From DASQFU01 sp035632955 (GTDB lineage: Bacteria; Eisenbacteria; RBG-16-71-46): DNA of 62,261 nt. The notes beneath the pieces were generated by a model that saw only the letters and a list, made by a program, of their open reading frames with translations, was not told the origin of the DNA and ran no database searches. The position numbers were made by a program, and so were the translations under genes. The stretch spans positions 1 to 62,261 of the forward strand of contig DASQFU010000032.1 of NCBI GenBank assembly GCA_035632955.1. The letters are read 5' to 3'. Below, piece after piece: positions 7,136 to 16,081 of this stretch; positions within the stretch are counted from its first letter, which is position 1; every line of letters starts with the position of its first letter.

Positions 7136-8551
7136 ATGCCCGTCAAAGGCGGCCGTCTCGACTTCCTCGCTCCGCACCTGCTGCGGAGTCAGCTGCTGCG
7201 CCCGGGATTCGTCAGCCTGAGCCTGCGGCTCGGCGTCGCCCGGCAGATGCCGCCGTGGGCCAAGCTCCAGTTCACGAACTCCGGCGTCTCCCCGGAAGAT
7301 CTCGAGAAGGTTCTCAGCCGCATCGGCAGCCTCGAATCCTGGGTGGACGAATGGGAGAGCCTGGGGCGCCGCCACGAGCAGGGCGGTCGTGACGCGTTGG
7401 CGCTCGGCCGCAGCGCGGATGCCGCGCATCGCTTTCTGGCCGCGGCCTCGGCCTACAACTTCGGCCAGTACGTGATGTTCCTCGACATCGCGCGCAAGCG
7501 GCAGCTTCACGAAGCGTGCGTGCGCTCGTACGCGCAGGCCGCGCCGATGTTCGACCCGCCCGCGGTGGCATTCGAGGTTCCCTTCCGCCGCCAGAGCCTC
7601 AAGGGCTATCTGCGGCTGCCGAAGGACGTCCGCCCGGCGCCCGTCGTCGTGCTGTTCAACGGCACCAACGCGGTCAAAGAGGAGATGCATTGGTGGGGCG
7701 AAGCGCTGCTCGAGCGCGGGATCGCCGTCATCGCCTTCGACGGCCCGGGACTCGGGACGACGTTTCACCGGATGTCGATGGTGGCCGAGCCGCGACCGGT
7801 CGGCCAGGCGATCGTCAATGCGATCGAAGCCCGGCCCGAGCTCGATCCCGAGTCGATCGCGTTCTTCGGCATGAGCCTCGGCGGCTATCTCGCGATCCGG
7901 ATGGCGTCGCACGACACGCGCGTCAAGGCGGTCGGCGCCGTGAGTCCGCCGTACTCGGCCGACGTCTATTGGAACGTCACGCTCTCCGCCATGCGCCGCG
8001 AGCTGGCTGCGCTCTACGGCATCGACGAGCGCGAGATGGGCGCTGCGGTTCATCGCATCACGCTCGCGGAAATCCTGCCCCAGCTCCGCTGCCCGCTGAT
8101 GGTCTCGGGTGGCGGCCACGATCTGATCACGCCCGGCAGCGAAGCGTGGCGCATCTTCGAGGGCGCGCGCTGCGAGCGCGAGCTGATCTACTACCCGAAA
8201 GGGGCGCACGACTGCTTCAACGTGATGGACGACCTGCGCCCGCGCATGGTCGGCTGGCTGGCGCGCCACCTCGAGAAGCACCGCACGCGATACGCCCTAC
8301 CGCACGCGAGCGGCAACGGAACCGCGCCGGCGTGGATGGCGGCCGGAGCGGTCGACCCGGATTTCGCCGACGCACTGGAGGGCGACGTCCCGCGCCTCGT
8401 CTGGCATCGCGCGGCAGCCCCGCCGTCGCTGCCGCCGCCGTCCGCGCGCCGCGTCTGGCCGTGGAGCCCGGCGCATGCCAACGGCACCCACGTCGTGCAT
8501 CGGACCGCGGCGCCGGGGCCGTTCGAGCCCTCGCTGCGAACGTCGCGCTGA
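7136..8551 (+). CDS. Alpha/beta hydrolase of the FrsA/DUF1100-like group
   Basis: A 471-residue serine hydrolase. The nucleophile elbow is GMSLGG with S247, acid D329 (GGGHDLIT) and H358 (KGAHDCF), all in canonical order after an FNGTN oxyanion segment near residue 175. An N-terminal helical region of about 140 residues precedes the catalytic fold, as in FrsA-like esterases and 2,6-dihydroxypseudooxynicotine hydrolase. The last 85 residues are Pro/Ala-rich and look disordered, an extension not needed by the fold. There is no signal peptide. The substrate is unknown. It is convergent with the GGDEF gene, whose stop lies 5 nt away. Confidence 0.85.
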   Translation: MPVKGGRLDFLAPHLLRSQLLRPGFVSLSLRLGVARQMPPWAKLQFTNSGVSPEDLEKVLSRIGSLESWVDEWESLGRRHEQGGRDALALGRSADAAHRFLAAASAYNFGQYVMFLDIARKRQLHEACVRSYAQAAPMFDPPAVAFEVPFRRQSLKGYLRLPKDVRPAPVVVLFNGTNAVKEEMHWWGEALLERGIAVIAFDGPGLGTTFHRMSMVAEPRPVGQAIVNAIEARPELDPESIAFFGMSLGGYLAIRMASHDTRVKAVGAVSPPYSADVYWNVTLSAMRRELAALYGIDEREMGAAVHRITLAEILPQLRCPLMVSGGGHDLITPGSEAWRIFEGARCERELIYYPKGAHDCFNVMDDLRPRMVGWLARHLEKHRTRYALPHASGNGTAPAWMAAGAVDPDFADALEGDVPRLVWHRAAAPPSLPPPSARRVWPWSPAHANGTHVVHRTAAPGPFEPSLRTSR

Positions 8552-8556
8552 CCGCT

Positions 8557-9282
8557 TTAGGCTAGCCGGCGGGCCGCGCCGCTCAGCTTGCTCCGATACA
8601 TGCGACTGTCGGCCTGATCGATCAACGCGCTCGCGCCCACGCGTCCATCGGAGATCACGATCCCGAGGCTCAGCTGGGAGTGTGCCGGCGAGCGCTCCCG
8701 GAAGTCACGTTCGATCCGGTGCGCCAGTAGCTCGGCGCCCGTGCGGTCGGTGACCAGGGTCATCACGAACTCGTCTCCCCCGACGCGATAGGCGACATCG
8801 GTGCCGCTGCGCGAGCACGAGCGCAACACGGCGCCGAGCGTGCGCAACGTCTCGTCGCCGAAACCGTGGCCGAAACGGTCGTTGAGCTGCTTGAACTCGT
8901 TGATGTCGAGGTAAAGGAGCGCCAGCGGCTCGCTCAGACGCTCCGATCGGCGCAGCCCCAGCGGCAGGTCGCGTTCGAGCGCGCGCCGGTTGCCGAGCCC
9001 GGTCAGAGGATCCGTGAGTGTGAGCTGCTCGAGATCTTCGAGATGGCGACGCGTGTAGATCTGCTCGCGCCGGATCAGGCTCACCACCCAGTATCCGATC
9101 ACGAGGATGACCGCGGAGTTTACGATCTCGCGGATGGCCTCGCGCGGATTCGCCGGGAGGCGCCCATCCTCGAACCAGCTCCCGATCCACGGCAGCATCG
9201 CCGTCAGGAGCAGGAACAACGCCGGCAGCACAAGGATTCGTCGGGCGACGAGACCTCGGCGATAGGGGGCGACCAGGCTCAT
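8557..9282 (-). CDS. Membrane-anchored diguanylate cyclase
   Basis: A 241-residue protein with two N-terminal membrane helices (about residues 13-35 and 50-70) and a C-terminal GGDEF domain. The active-site signature is an exact GGDEF (YRVGGDEF), so cyclic di-GMP synthesis is expected. The inhibitory RxxD I-site is missing: the equivalent residues are SGTD. The start MSLVAPYRR is chosen for its GGGAG site; the frame extends 100 codons upstream without one. The sensory input can only be the short membrane section, so the stimulus may come from a partner or the membrane state. Confidence 0.9.
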   Translation of the reverse strand: MSLVAPYRRGLVARRILVLPALFLLLTAMLPWIGSWFEDGRLPANPREAIREIVNSAVILVIGYWVVSLIRREQIYTRRHLEDLEQLTLTDPLTGLGNRRALERDLPLGLRRSERLSEPLALLYLDINEFKQLNDRFGHGFGDETLRTLGAVLRSCSRSGTDVAYRVGGDEFVMTLVTDRTGAELLAHRIERDFRERSPAHSQLSLGIVISDGRVGASALIDQADSRMYRSKLSGAARRLA

Positions 9283-9490
9283 GCTTCTCCCGCGACCAGG
9301 TGACGGCCTGCTCATCCGCGTGCCGCAGCATAGGGACGCTCTCGGTCGGGGGTCAACACGCGCACCGGCCTCGCGTCGCGGAGCGCGCGATCGTCGTTCG
9401 GCGAGCGCGCGCGTCCCCTGACACGTGCGCGAAAAACCTGATAGGCTTGCCGCACTTTCGCCGCAAGTGCCTACCCGGTTGGAGGATTCG

Positions 9491-9964
9491 ATGCCCGGAG
9501 TCGACGCCCAGGCTCGTGTTCGGCCGCTCGACGAGCTGGATATCGGGAGCATCGTGAGCATCGACGAGCGCATCACCGGCATTTACCGGCCGGACGTGTG
9601 GGAGCAGCGGATCGGCTACTACATCCGCCGCGACCCCGAGGCCTCGCGGGTCGCCGAAGTGCAAGGTCGCGTCGTGGGATTCATGCTCGGCGACCTGCGC
9701 GCCGGCGAGTTCGGGCTCGAGGAGCCGAGCGGCTGGATCGAGCGCTTCGGCATCGATCCCGACCACCGCGGCCACGATCTCGGCCGGCAGTTGTTCGAGG
9801 CGGTGCTACGGCATTTTCGTGAACGAGGCGCGGTGACCGTCCGAACGCTGGTGGATGGAAAGGACACGCGCATCGACGGATTCCTGCGCGCGCTGGGCTT
9901 CACGCCCTCTCCGCTGCAGGCGCTCGAGATTCGACTCCAGCCGGGTCCGCAGGAGCGAACATGA
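9491..9964 (+). CDS. GNAT-family N-acetyltransferase
   Basis: A 157-residue acetyltransferase domain. Motif A is visible as IDPDHRGHDLGRQLF, the acetyl-CoA pyrophosphate loop, though the usual Q/RxxGxG/A reads RGHDLG. The start follows a perfect GGAGG at 9481-9485 by 5 nt. The stop overlaps the ATG of the diiron oxygenase-like gene (ATGA), so the pair is translationally coupled. The acceptor may be a small molecule, or a protein such as the partner; nothing in the sequence decides this. Confidence 0.88.
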   Translation: MPGVDAQARVRPLDELDIGSIVSIDERITGIYRPDVWEQRIGYYIRRDPEASRVAEVQGRVVGFMLGDLRAGEFGLEEPSGWIERFGIDPDHRGHDLGRQLFEAVLRHFRERGAVTVRTLVDGKDTRIDGFLRALGFTPSPLQALEIRLQPGPQERT

Positions 9965-11283
9965 AGGTCGAGAAGATCACGCTCGAGAAGAAGTATCACG
10001 ATGCCGTCGAGCATTGGCGCCGGCATTGGATGCCCGACTACGAGCTGCTGATGACGCATTGGGACAAGTACTTTCCGAAGGACGAGCCGTTCTGCCTGTG
10101 CGCCAAGCTGGAATGCGGGACACCGGAGACGATTCCGGTCGGCGACCACGCCGGCGAGAAGAAGCGCGCCCAGCCCGACCAGTTGAACGAGGAAGAGGCG
10201 AAGCATCTGCTCGCGATCATCCGCGCCCAGGCGTCGACCGAGTTCGGCTCGATCCAGCAGCATTCCGGCACGCTGGCGCGCGCCCAGGACGACGAAGATC
10301 GATTCTGGGTGCTGCGGGTGATGGCCGAGGAGCTGCGTCACGGCTATCAGATGTTCCATCTCCTGCTCTCGCAGGACTGGAGCCGCGCGTCCGGAGGCGT
10401 GAAGGGCGAAGACATGGTCGAGGAGATCCTCTCGATGGGGACCGGCTCGCACGTGCTCGACGCCTTCAACCTCGACTACGACTCGTTCGTCGACAACGTG
10501 TGCTTCGCGGCGCTCATCGACCGCGTCGGCAAGTATCAGCTCACGATGCAGAAGGCGTGCGCGTACAAGCCGATGGCCGACAGCATGCCGCCGATGCTGC
10601 GCGAAGAGGCGTTCCATCTCGCGGCCGGCGTGATCCCGCTCCGCCGCTGGGCGCAGCGCGCGGCTCATGGCAACGTGTTCATCACCATGTCCGCGATCCA
10701 GAAGTCGTTCAACAAGTGGTACCCGCGCGCGCTCGAGATGTTCGGCGACGAGCGGGGCGGCGACAGCAACATCCGGATGGGCTTCAAGGACATGAAGAAC
10801 CGCCAGGCCCAGGATCTCTACATCGAGGAAGTCACCCGCATGGTGCGCGACATCAACGCCCGCTACCTGCGGGCGCGCTTCCCGGGCTACACGCTCGAGC
10901 GGGTCGAGCAGGTGCTGGACGAGCTGGAGCGCGACCGGGGCCGCCACGACGGTGTCACGTTCGAGGATCTGCTGCGGCTGCCGGACCGGCGCTTCTTCCG
11001 GCGCAAGGGCGAGCCGGCGTGGACGATGGTGGGCGTCGAAGGCGAAACGCACACCGACGCAGAGGCCTACCTGCGCTCTCTCGCGACCCATTTGCCCGAG
11101 CCCTACATGGCGAGCCGCGACATGAAGACCTATGCGGAAACCCTCCGCCAGGTCGCCACCGGCGAGCTGACCGTCGCCGACGCCATCAAGAAGATGCCGA
11201 AGCTCAAGCGAGTCGGCGGCACCTGCCCGTGCTCGCGGTCGGTGCGCTGGGTGGTGGAAGAGTCGGCGACCAACGGGCACTAG
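9961..11283 (+). CDS. PaaA/BoxB-like diiron oxygenase family protein
   Basis: A 440-residue ferritin-like protein of the phenylacetyl-CoA/benzoyl-CoA epoxidase superfamily. Probable iron ligands are E94, E124 and H127 (EELRH), D187 (IDRVGKYQL), and E216 and H219 (REEAFH); their spacing follows BoxB (E120, E150/H153, D211, E240/H243). Members insert oxygen into CoA-activated aromatic rings using an FAD/Fe-S reductase. No reductase, CoA ligase or ring-opening enzyme lies nearby, and the C-terminus carries a CPCS motif I do not know from BoxB. It is coupled to the GNAT gene, so the real substrate may be something other than benzoyl-CoA. Confidence 0.8.
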   Translation: MKVEKITLEKKYHDAVEHWRRHWMPDYELLMTHWDKYFPKDEPFCLCAKLECGTPETIPVGDHAGEKKRAQPDQLNEEEAKHLLAIIRAQASTEFGSIQQHSGTLARAQDDEDRFWVLRVMAEELRHGYQMFHLLLSQDWSRASGGVKGEDMVEEILSMGTGSHVLDAFNLDYDSFVDNVCFAALIDRVGKYQLTMQKACAYKPMADSMPPMLREEAFHLAAGVIPLRRWAQRAAHGNVFITMSAIQKSFNKWYPRALEMFGDERGGDSNIRMGFKDMKNRQAQDLYIEEVTRMVRDINARYLRARFPGYTLERVEQVLDELERDRGRHDGVTFEDLLRLPDRRFFRRKGEPAWTMVGVEGETHTDAEAYLRSLATHLPEPYMASRDMKTYAETLRQVATGELTVADAIKKMPKLKRVGGTCPCSRSVRWVVEESATNGH

Positions 11284-11305
11284 TCAGACCGTCCCCCGGA
11301 GACCG

Positions 11306-12919
11306 ATGCCCGATCGCGCCACCGTCGCCTACTTCTGCATGGAGTACGGGCTCGACGCGTCGTTCCCGATCTATGCCGGTGGACTCGGGGTGCTGGCGGG
11401 TGACTTCATCAAATCGGCTCACGACCTCGGCCTGCCGATGGTGGCGATCGGATTGCGCTGGGAGCGCGGCTATTGCGTCCAGCGCATCGGCCCCGACGGC
11501 CAGCCCTACGACGAGTTTCCCGAGTACGATCACGGCTTTCTCCGAGACACCGGCGTGCGCGTCCGAGTCCGCGTGCGTGGGAAGGAAGTGGCGTGCGCGG
11601 TGTGGGTCACGGACCGGTTCGGGCACGTTCCGCTCTACCTGATCGAACCGTACCGCGACGCCGATCGCTGGATCACGCGGCGGCTCTACGAATCCGGCAC
11701 CGATCCGCGTCTGGCCCAAGAGATCCTGCTCGGCATCGGCGGCCTGCGCGCGCTCAACTGGCTGGAGCCATCCGTCACCACCTATCACTTCAACGAGGGA
11801 CACGCCGTGTTCGCCGGCGTCGAGATGATCTGCGAGCGCATGGAAGGCGGCATGCCGTTCCCGGACGCGTGGGCCGACACGCGCCGGCACATCGTCTTCA
11901 CCACCCACACTCCGGTGAAAGAAGGCAACGAAGAGCATCCGCTCAAAGAGCTCCGCCGCATGGGGGCGTGTCTGGAGCTGTCGGAGGCCGAGATGCGGTC
12001 GCTCGGCGGCGACCCGTTCAACATGACGGTCGCGGGCCTGCGGTTGTCGCGGCGCGCCAACGCCGTGTCCCAGCTCCATGCGGAGACCTCGCGCTCGATG
12101 TGGGGCGCGATCGCCGACGCGGCGCCGATCGAAGGGATCACGAACGGCGTTCACGCCCCGACCTGGCAATCACCGCAGATTCGCTCCGCCGCGCGCGATC
12201 CGCAGGCGCTGTGGGCGGCGCATGGAGAGCACAAGCGCGAGCTGGTCGCCGAAGTCGAGCGCCGCACCGGCGTGCGCTTCGATCCGGACGCGCTGCTGAT
12301 CGGGTTCGCGCGCCGGGCCGCAGGCTACAAGCGGCCCGATCTGATCCTGCGCGACGAAGCCTGGCTCTCGCGACTGTTCGCCGAGCATCCAGTGAATCTG
12401 CTGTTCTCGGGCAAGGCCCATCCCGACGATCGCGGCGGCAAGGGCGTGGTCTCCCATCTGGTCGCGGCCCAGGGCAGGTTCGAGGGGCGGGTCGTGTTCC
12501 TCGAGAACTACGAAATGAACCTCGGCCGGCTCCTGACGCGCGGCTGTGACGTGTGGCTCAACAACCCGGTGCGGCCGCTCGAGGCGAGCGGCACCTCGGG
12601 CATGAAGTCGGCGCTCAACGGCGGGCTCAACTTGAGCATCCTCGACGGCTGGTGGCCGGAGGCGTGCGAGCACGGCGTCAACGGTTGGGCGATCGGCTCG
12701 ATCGACAGTGGCGACGACGTGCGCGACCTGAAGGCGCTCCAGGAGGTGCTGATCCGCCAGGTGCTGCCGGCCTGGACCGATCCGCCGCGCTGGATCGGAA
12801 TGATGCAGGCGAGCCTCGCGACGGCGGAGGCGCGCTTCACCTCCGATCGCATGGTGCGGGAGTACTTCGAGAAGCTCTACCTGACGCCGAGCGACGTCCC
12901 GGTCGCGCACTCACGCTGA
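11306..12919 (+). CDS. glgP: Short-form alpha-glucan (glycogen/maltodextrin) phosphorylase
   Basis: A 537-residue glycosyltransferase family 35 enzyme that releases glucose 1-phosphate from alpha-1,4-glucans. It begins with the CMEYGLDASFPIYAGGLG pattern of the short phosphorylases, has the active-site THTPVKEGNE segment, and carries the pyridoxal phosphate lysine K434 in GTSGMKSALNGG. At about 540 residues it lacks the regulatory insertions of the 800-residue glycogen phosphorylases, as expected for this subfamily. A GGAG site precedes the ATG. It starts 22 nt after the oxygenase stop and is probably cotranscribed, without an evident metabolic link. Confidence 0.94.
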   Translation: MPDRATVAYFCMEYGLDASFPIYAGGLGVLAGDFIKSAHDLGLPMVAIGLRWERGYCVQRIGPDGQPYDEFPEYDHGFLRDTGVRVRVRVRGKEVACAVWVTDRFGHVPLYLIEPYRDADRWITRRLYESGTDPRLAQEILLGIGGLRALNWLEPSVTTYHFNEGHAVFAGVEMICERMEGGMPFPDAWADTRRHIVFTTHTPVKEGNEEHPLKELRRMGACLELSEAEMRSLGGDPFNMTVAGLRLSRRANAVSQLHAETSRSMWGAIADAAPIEGITNGVHAPTWQSPQIRSAARDPQALWAAHGEHKRELVAEVERRTGVRFDPDALLIGFARRAAGYKRPDLILRDEAWLSRLFAEHPVNLLFSGKAHPDDRGGKGVVSHLVAAQGRFEGRVVFLENYEMNLGRLLTRGCDVWLNNPVRPLEASGTSGMKSALNGGLNLSILDGWWPEACEHGVNGWAIGSIDSGDDVRDLKALQEVLIRQVLPAWTDPPRWIGMMQASLATAEARFTSDRMVREYFEKLYLTPSDVPVAHSR

Positions 12920-12934
12920 GAGCGCGACCCCGCC

Positions 12935-13420
12935 TCAGGTTGCTTCGGAAGCAGTCTCGTGCCCCTGGAGCGCCTCCACGTACTCCTCGGGCAGCCGGTG
13001 ATGGCGCGCGCCGGCCAGTATCGTGTCCAGGTAGCGGCGCGACGGGGGCGAGGGATTCGAGGGGCGCGCCAGATACGCGGCCGCGCGCACTCGCCGCGGC
13101 ACCGAGCCGTCGTCCGGCCGCACCAGCTCCACGGTGATCAGCTCGCGGTCGTAGAGATTGTGCTGGTTGCCGGGCCCCTGGAATCCCTCCAGCCGATCGA
13201 GGGTCGCGAGATCCTCGTCGCCGACTTCGTGGATCATTCCCCACACCGTCTGACCATGTGCATGCGTCACGCTCGCCATGCCGCCGCCCCAGTGATCGGA
13301 GTAGCGCGGGAACACGAGCCGGTGGTCGTGCAACACGGCGAGCCCGACCATGTGGTGCCCGGGCGCGCGCTCGCGCATCTGCGCGGGATTCAAGTTGGAT
13401 GCGTAGGCGAAGTAGAGCAT
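12935..13420 (-). CDS. Gamma-glutamylcyclotransferase-like protein
   Basis: A 161-residue GGCT/AIG2-fold protein. The N-terminal YFAYASNL matches the substrate-binding YGSNL motif, and E78 in LDRLEGF matches the catalytic glutamate. Such enzymes convert gamma-glutamyl amino acids to 5-oxoproline. The start MLYFAYASN is set by the fold, with GGGGAGG 13 nt upstream; the frame runs 56 codons further without support. It is convergent with glgP (15-nt gap) and divergent from the bshB1-like gene, which also concerns low-molecular-weight thiols or amino sugars. Confidence 0.9.
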   Translation of the reverse strand: MLYFAYASNLNPAQMRERAPGHHMVGLAVLHDHRLVFPRYSDHWGGGMASVTHAHGQTVWGMIHEVGDEDLATLDRLEGFQGPGNQHNLYDRELITVELVRPDDGSVPRRVRAAAYLARPSNPSPPSRRYLDTILAGARHHRLPEEYVEALQGHETASEAT

Positions 13421-13511
13421 GTGGCGCGAGATTCCTCCCCGTTCACGTCGGCCAGAATACCGCAAATCGCGAGGGATCGAGGCGGAGCAAGCCGGACGGC
13501 GCGCCGCTCCG

Positions 13512-13540
13512 TTGTCAGGCCAGAAGGTCGCGGCTATGAT
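13512..13540 (+). promoter_or_regulatory. Sigma-70-type promoter of the bshB1-like operon
   Basis: TTGTCA, a 17-nt spacer and TATGAT form a near-consensus promoter. Transcription would start near 13547, about 53 nt before the ATG at 13600. It may drive the bshB1-like gene, the DUF885 gene and the large kinase gene, which are closely spaced. Confidence 0.7.
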
Positions 13541-13599
13541 TTCGCCCGCTTCGGTCGCGCACGTCTGCTTTCCAGGTCCAGAATGCACGGAGACATGTG

Positions 13600-14328
13600 A
13601 TGTCCCTGGATTTCCTCGCTTTCGGCCCGCATCCCGACGACGCCGAGATCGGAGCCGGAGCGCTGCTCCGGAAGATGAAGGCGCTCGGGCACTCGACCGG
13701 CATCGTCGACATGACGACGGGAGACATGGGCTGGGGCACCCCCGAGATTCGCGCGGGAGAGAGCGATGAGGCCGCGAAGATCCTCAAGCTGGACGTGCGG
13801 GAGAATCTCGATCTCGGCGATGGCCGCATCGAAGACACCTTTGAGAATCGCTGCGCCGTTTCGGCCGTGATCCGGAAGCATCGGCCGCAGATCCTCCTCT
13901 CCCCTTATTACCAGTTGCCGATCGGTCGTGGCCTCGGACACAACGACCACTACAAGACCGGACAGCTGGTCGCGAACGCCTTCAATCTCGCGCATCTGCG
14001 CAAGGCGCCGGTCCCGGGCGAGCCGCACCAGGCGAAGGCCGTCTTCTTCTACTTCCTGCCGCCAGGAACGCCGCCGACCTTTATCGTCGACGTGACCGAG
14101 CACTTCGACGACTGGATGGCCGCGATCAACTGCCATCGGAGTCAGTTCGCCAATCCCGAGCGGCCGCGGCCCGCGAGCGTCCCCGCGGTGACCGAGGTCT
14201 TCGAGTCGTATGCTCGCTACTGGGGCTGGCAGATCGGCGTGCGCTATGCACAGGCATACCTGTCGGTCACGCCGCTGCGGATCGGCGACCCTTTGTTTCT
14301 CGTCAAGGACGTGGTGGCTCGACCCTGA
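13600..14328 (+). CDS. bshB1: BshB1-like N-acetyl-glucosaminyl-malate deacetylase
   Basis: A 242-residue zinc deacetylase of the PIG-L/LmbE family. The zinc and base motif is HPDD (11-14), followed by the family's VRENLDLGDG segment and a second metal region with H114 and H117 (GHNDHY). The overall pattern, VDMTTGDMGWGTPEIR and onward, fits BshB1, which removes acetate from N-acetylglucosaminyl-malate in bacillithiol synthesis. bshA and bshC are not in the window, so another PIG-L substrate is possible. The ATG at 13600 has GGAG 7 nt upstream; a GTG one codon earlier is an alternative. Confidence 0.85.
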   Translation: MSLDFLAFGPHPDDAEIGAGALLRKMKALGHSTGIVDMTTGDMGWGTPEIRAGESDEAAKILKLDVRENLDLGDGRIEDTFENRCAVSAVIRKHRPQILLSPYYQLPIGRGLGHNDHYKTGQLVANAFNLAHLRKAPVPGEPHQAKAVFFYFLPPGTPPTFIVDVTEHFDDWMAAINCHRSQFANPERPRPASVPAVTEVFESYARYWGWQIGVRYAQAYLSVTPLRIGDPLFLVKDVVARP

Positions 14329-14347
14329 CCGCCGTCGGAGGTTTCGC

Positions 14348-16081
14348 ATGAATAGGTGGATGATCGCGCTGATGTTGCTGGGATGCGTGGCGGCCGCCCC
14401 GGCGCTCGCGGCCGACGGCCCGGACGCGCGCTTCTCGGCGATGGCCGAGGAGTATCTGGCGCGCTGGCTTGCTCGCGCCCCGCACGTCGCGACCCGGCTC
14501 GGTGTCCACGACGGCGATGCGCTGCTCTACCCCGTCACCGAAGCGACCGTGGCGGAGGACGTCGTCTGGCTCAAGCGCTTTCGCTCGCGCCTCGAGGCGG
14601 TCCCCCGCGCGCGACTATCCTTCGACAACGCGCTCGACCGGGACGTGCTCGCCGCTCGCATCGAGCGCGAGCTGTTGAACCTCGAGGTGATCCGGCCCTT
14701 CGAGCGCAATCCCAACTTCTATCTCGACCTGATCGCCGGCTCGGTCCAGTCGCTGCTCCAGCGCAACTTTGCCTCCCCGTGCGAACGGATCCGCTCCGCC
14801 TCGCGCCGGCTGGCGCGCGTGCCCGAAGTACTGCGGGCCGCGAAGCTCAACCTGCGGAACCCCCCGAAAATCTACACGGAAGTGGCGATCACGCAGTATC
14901 AGGGCGCTCTGCGCTTCTACCGCGAAGTCGTGCCGGCGCTGGCGCGCGGATGCAAGGATTCCCAGGCGCAGGCCGGCCTCGCCGAAGCCGACTCGTCGGC
15001 GGTCAAGGCGGTCGAGAGCTTCCTCGCCTTTTTGCGCGAGGATCTACTGCCGGCCTCGACCGGCAGCTATGCGCTCGGCCGCGAGGTCTACCAGCGCAAG
15101 CTCGCGGCCGACGAGATGGAAACCACTCCGGTCGATACGCTGCTCGCCATGGCGTGGGCGGCGCTCGAAGAGCATCGCGTGCGGATGGAAGCGCTGGCGT
15201 CGCAGATCGCGCCGGGGCAGGGAGTGGCGGCGGCGCTCGACTCGCTCGAGCAGGAGCGCCCCGAGGCGTCGCAGCTCGTGCCGTTCATCGCCGCGCAGCT
15301 CGACACGATCCGCGATTTCCTGCGCCAGGCCGACGTGATCACGATGCCGGCGAAGGAGAACCTGAAGGTGCGCGAGACGCCTTTGTTTCAGCGCAGCCTC
15401 TCGTTCGCGTCGATGGATTCACCCGGCGTCTGGGAGAAGCGCGCCACCGAGGCGTATTACAACGTGACGCCGGTGGACCCATCCTGGACCGAGCAGCAGA
15501 AGCAGGATCACCTCGGCTTCTTCAATCGTTATGCGTCGGAGATCGTCTCGATCCACGAGGCGTTGCCCGGGCACTACTATCAGTTCCTCGTGCTCAAGAA
15601 GGTGCCGTCGCGGCTGCGCCAGGTGCTGGGCGCCGGGAGCAACGTCGAGGGTTGGGCGCACTATTGCGAGCAGATGATGCTCGAGCAAGGCTACGGGGGT
15701 GGCGACCCGCGCTACCAACTCGCGCAACTGGTGCTCGCCATTCGGCGGATCGGCCGATTCATCGCCGGCATTTCGCTGCACACGCAAGGCATGACTTACG
15801 AGCAAGCGGTCCAGCTCTTCCAGGAGCGCTGCTACATGGAACCGGTGAACGCGGAACGCGAGGCGCGCCGCGGCACCTCGGACCCGACCTACCTCGTCTA
15901 CACGCTCGGGAAGTGGCGGATCCTCGAGCTGCGGGCGGAGGTGAAGCAGCGGCTCGGGGACCGATTCCGGCTCAAAGCCTTCCACGATGCCCTGCTGAGC
16001 CAGGGCAGCGCCGCCCTGCCGGTGGTTCGCGCCGGCGTGTTGCGCGAGCTGACGGGCGACGCCACGGACCGCGGCGAGTGA
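14348..16081 (+). CDS. Exported DUF885 family protein (putative metallocarboxypeptidase-like)
   Basis: A 577-residue protein with a signal peptide (residues 1-22, cleavage after ALA) and a DUF885 body. The HEALPGH motif at 403-409 and EGWAHYCEQ further on match the zinc-binding HExxxxH/E arrangement of this family, which is distantly related to gluzincin peptidases. It probably acts in the periplasm on peptides, though a substrate is not known. GGAGG lies 6 nt before the ATG. It begins 19 nt after the bshB1-like stop and ends in a 4-nt overlap (GTGA) with the giant kinase gene, indicating coupling. Confidence 0.9.
   Translation: MNRWMIALMLLGCVAAAPALAADGPDARFSAMAEEYLARWLARAPHVATRLGVHDGDALLYPVTEATVAEDVVWLKRFRSRLEAVPRARLSFDNALDRDVLAARIERELLNLEVIRPFERNPNFYLDLIAGSVQSLLQRNFASPCERIRSASRRLARVPEVLRAAKLNLRNPPKIYTEVAITQYQGALRFYREVVPALARGCKDSQAQAGLAEADSSAVKAVESFLAFLREDLLPASTGSYALGREVYQRKLAADEMETTPVDTLLAMAWAALEEHRVRMEALASQIAPGQGVAAALDSLEQERPEASQLVPFIAAQLDTIRDFLRQADVITMPAKENLKVRETPLFQRSLSFASMDSPGVWEKRATEAYYNVTPVDPSWTEQQKQDHLGFFNRYASEIVSIHEALPGHYYQFLVLKKVPSRLRQVLGAGSNVEGWAHYCEQMMLEQGYGGGDPRYQLAQLVLAIRRIGRFIAGISLHTQGMTYEQAVQLFQERCYMEPVNAEREARRGTSDPTYLVYTLGKWRILELRAEVKQRLGDRFRLKAFHDALLSQGSAALPVVRAGVLRELTGDATDRGE

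Noticed and set aside
14356..16077. Upstream extension of the giant regulator frame across the DUF885 gene
   Set aside because: The DUF885 frame has the signal peptide and zinc motif, while the extension is low-complexity. The GTG at 16078 directly precedes the kinase domain.
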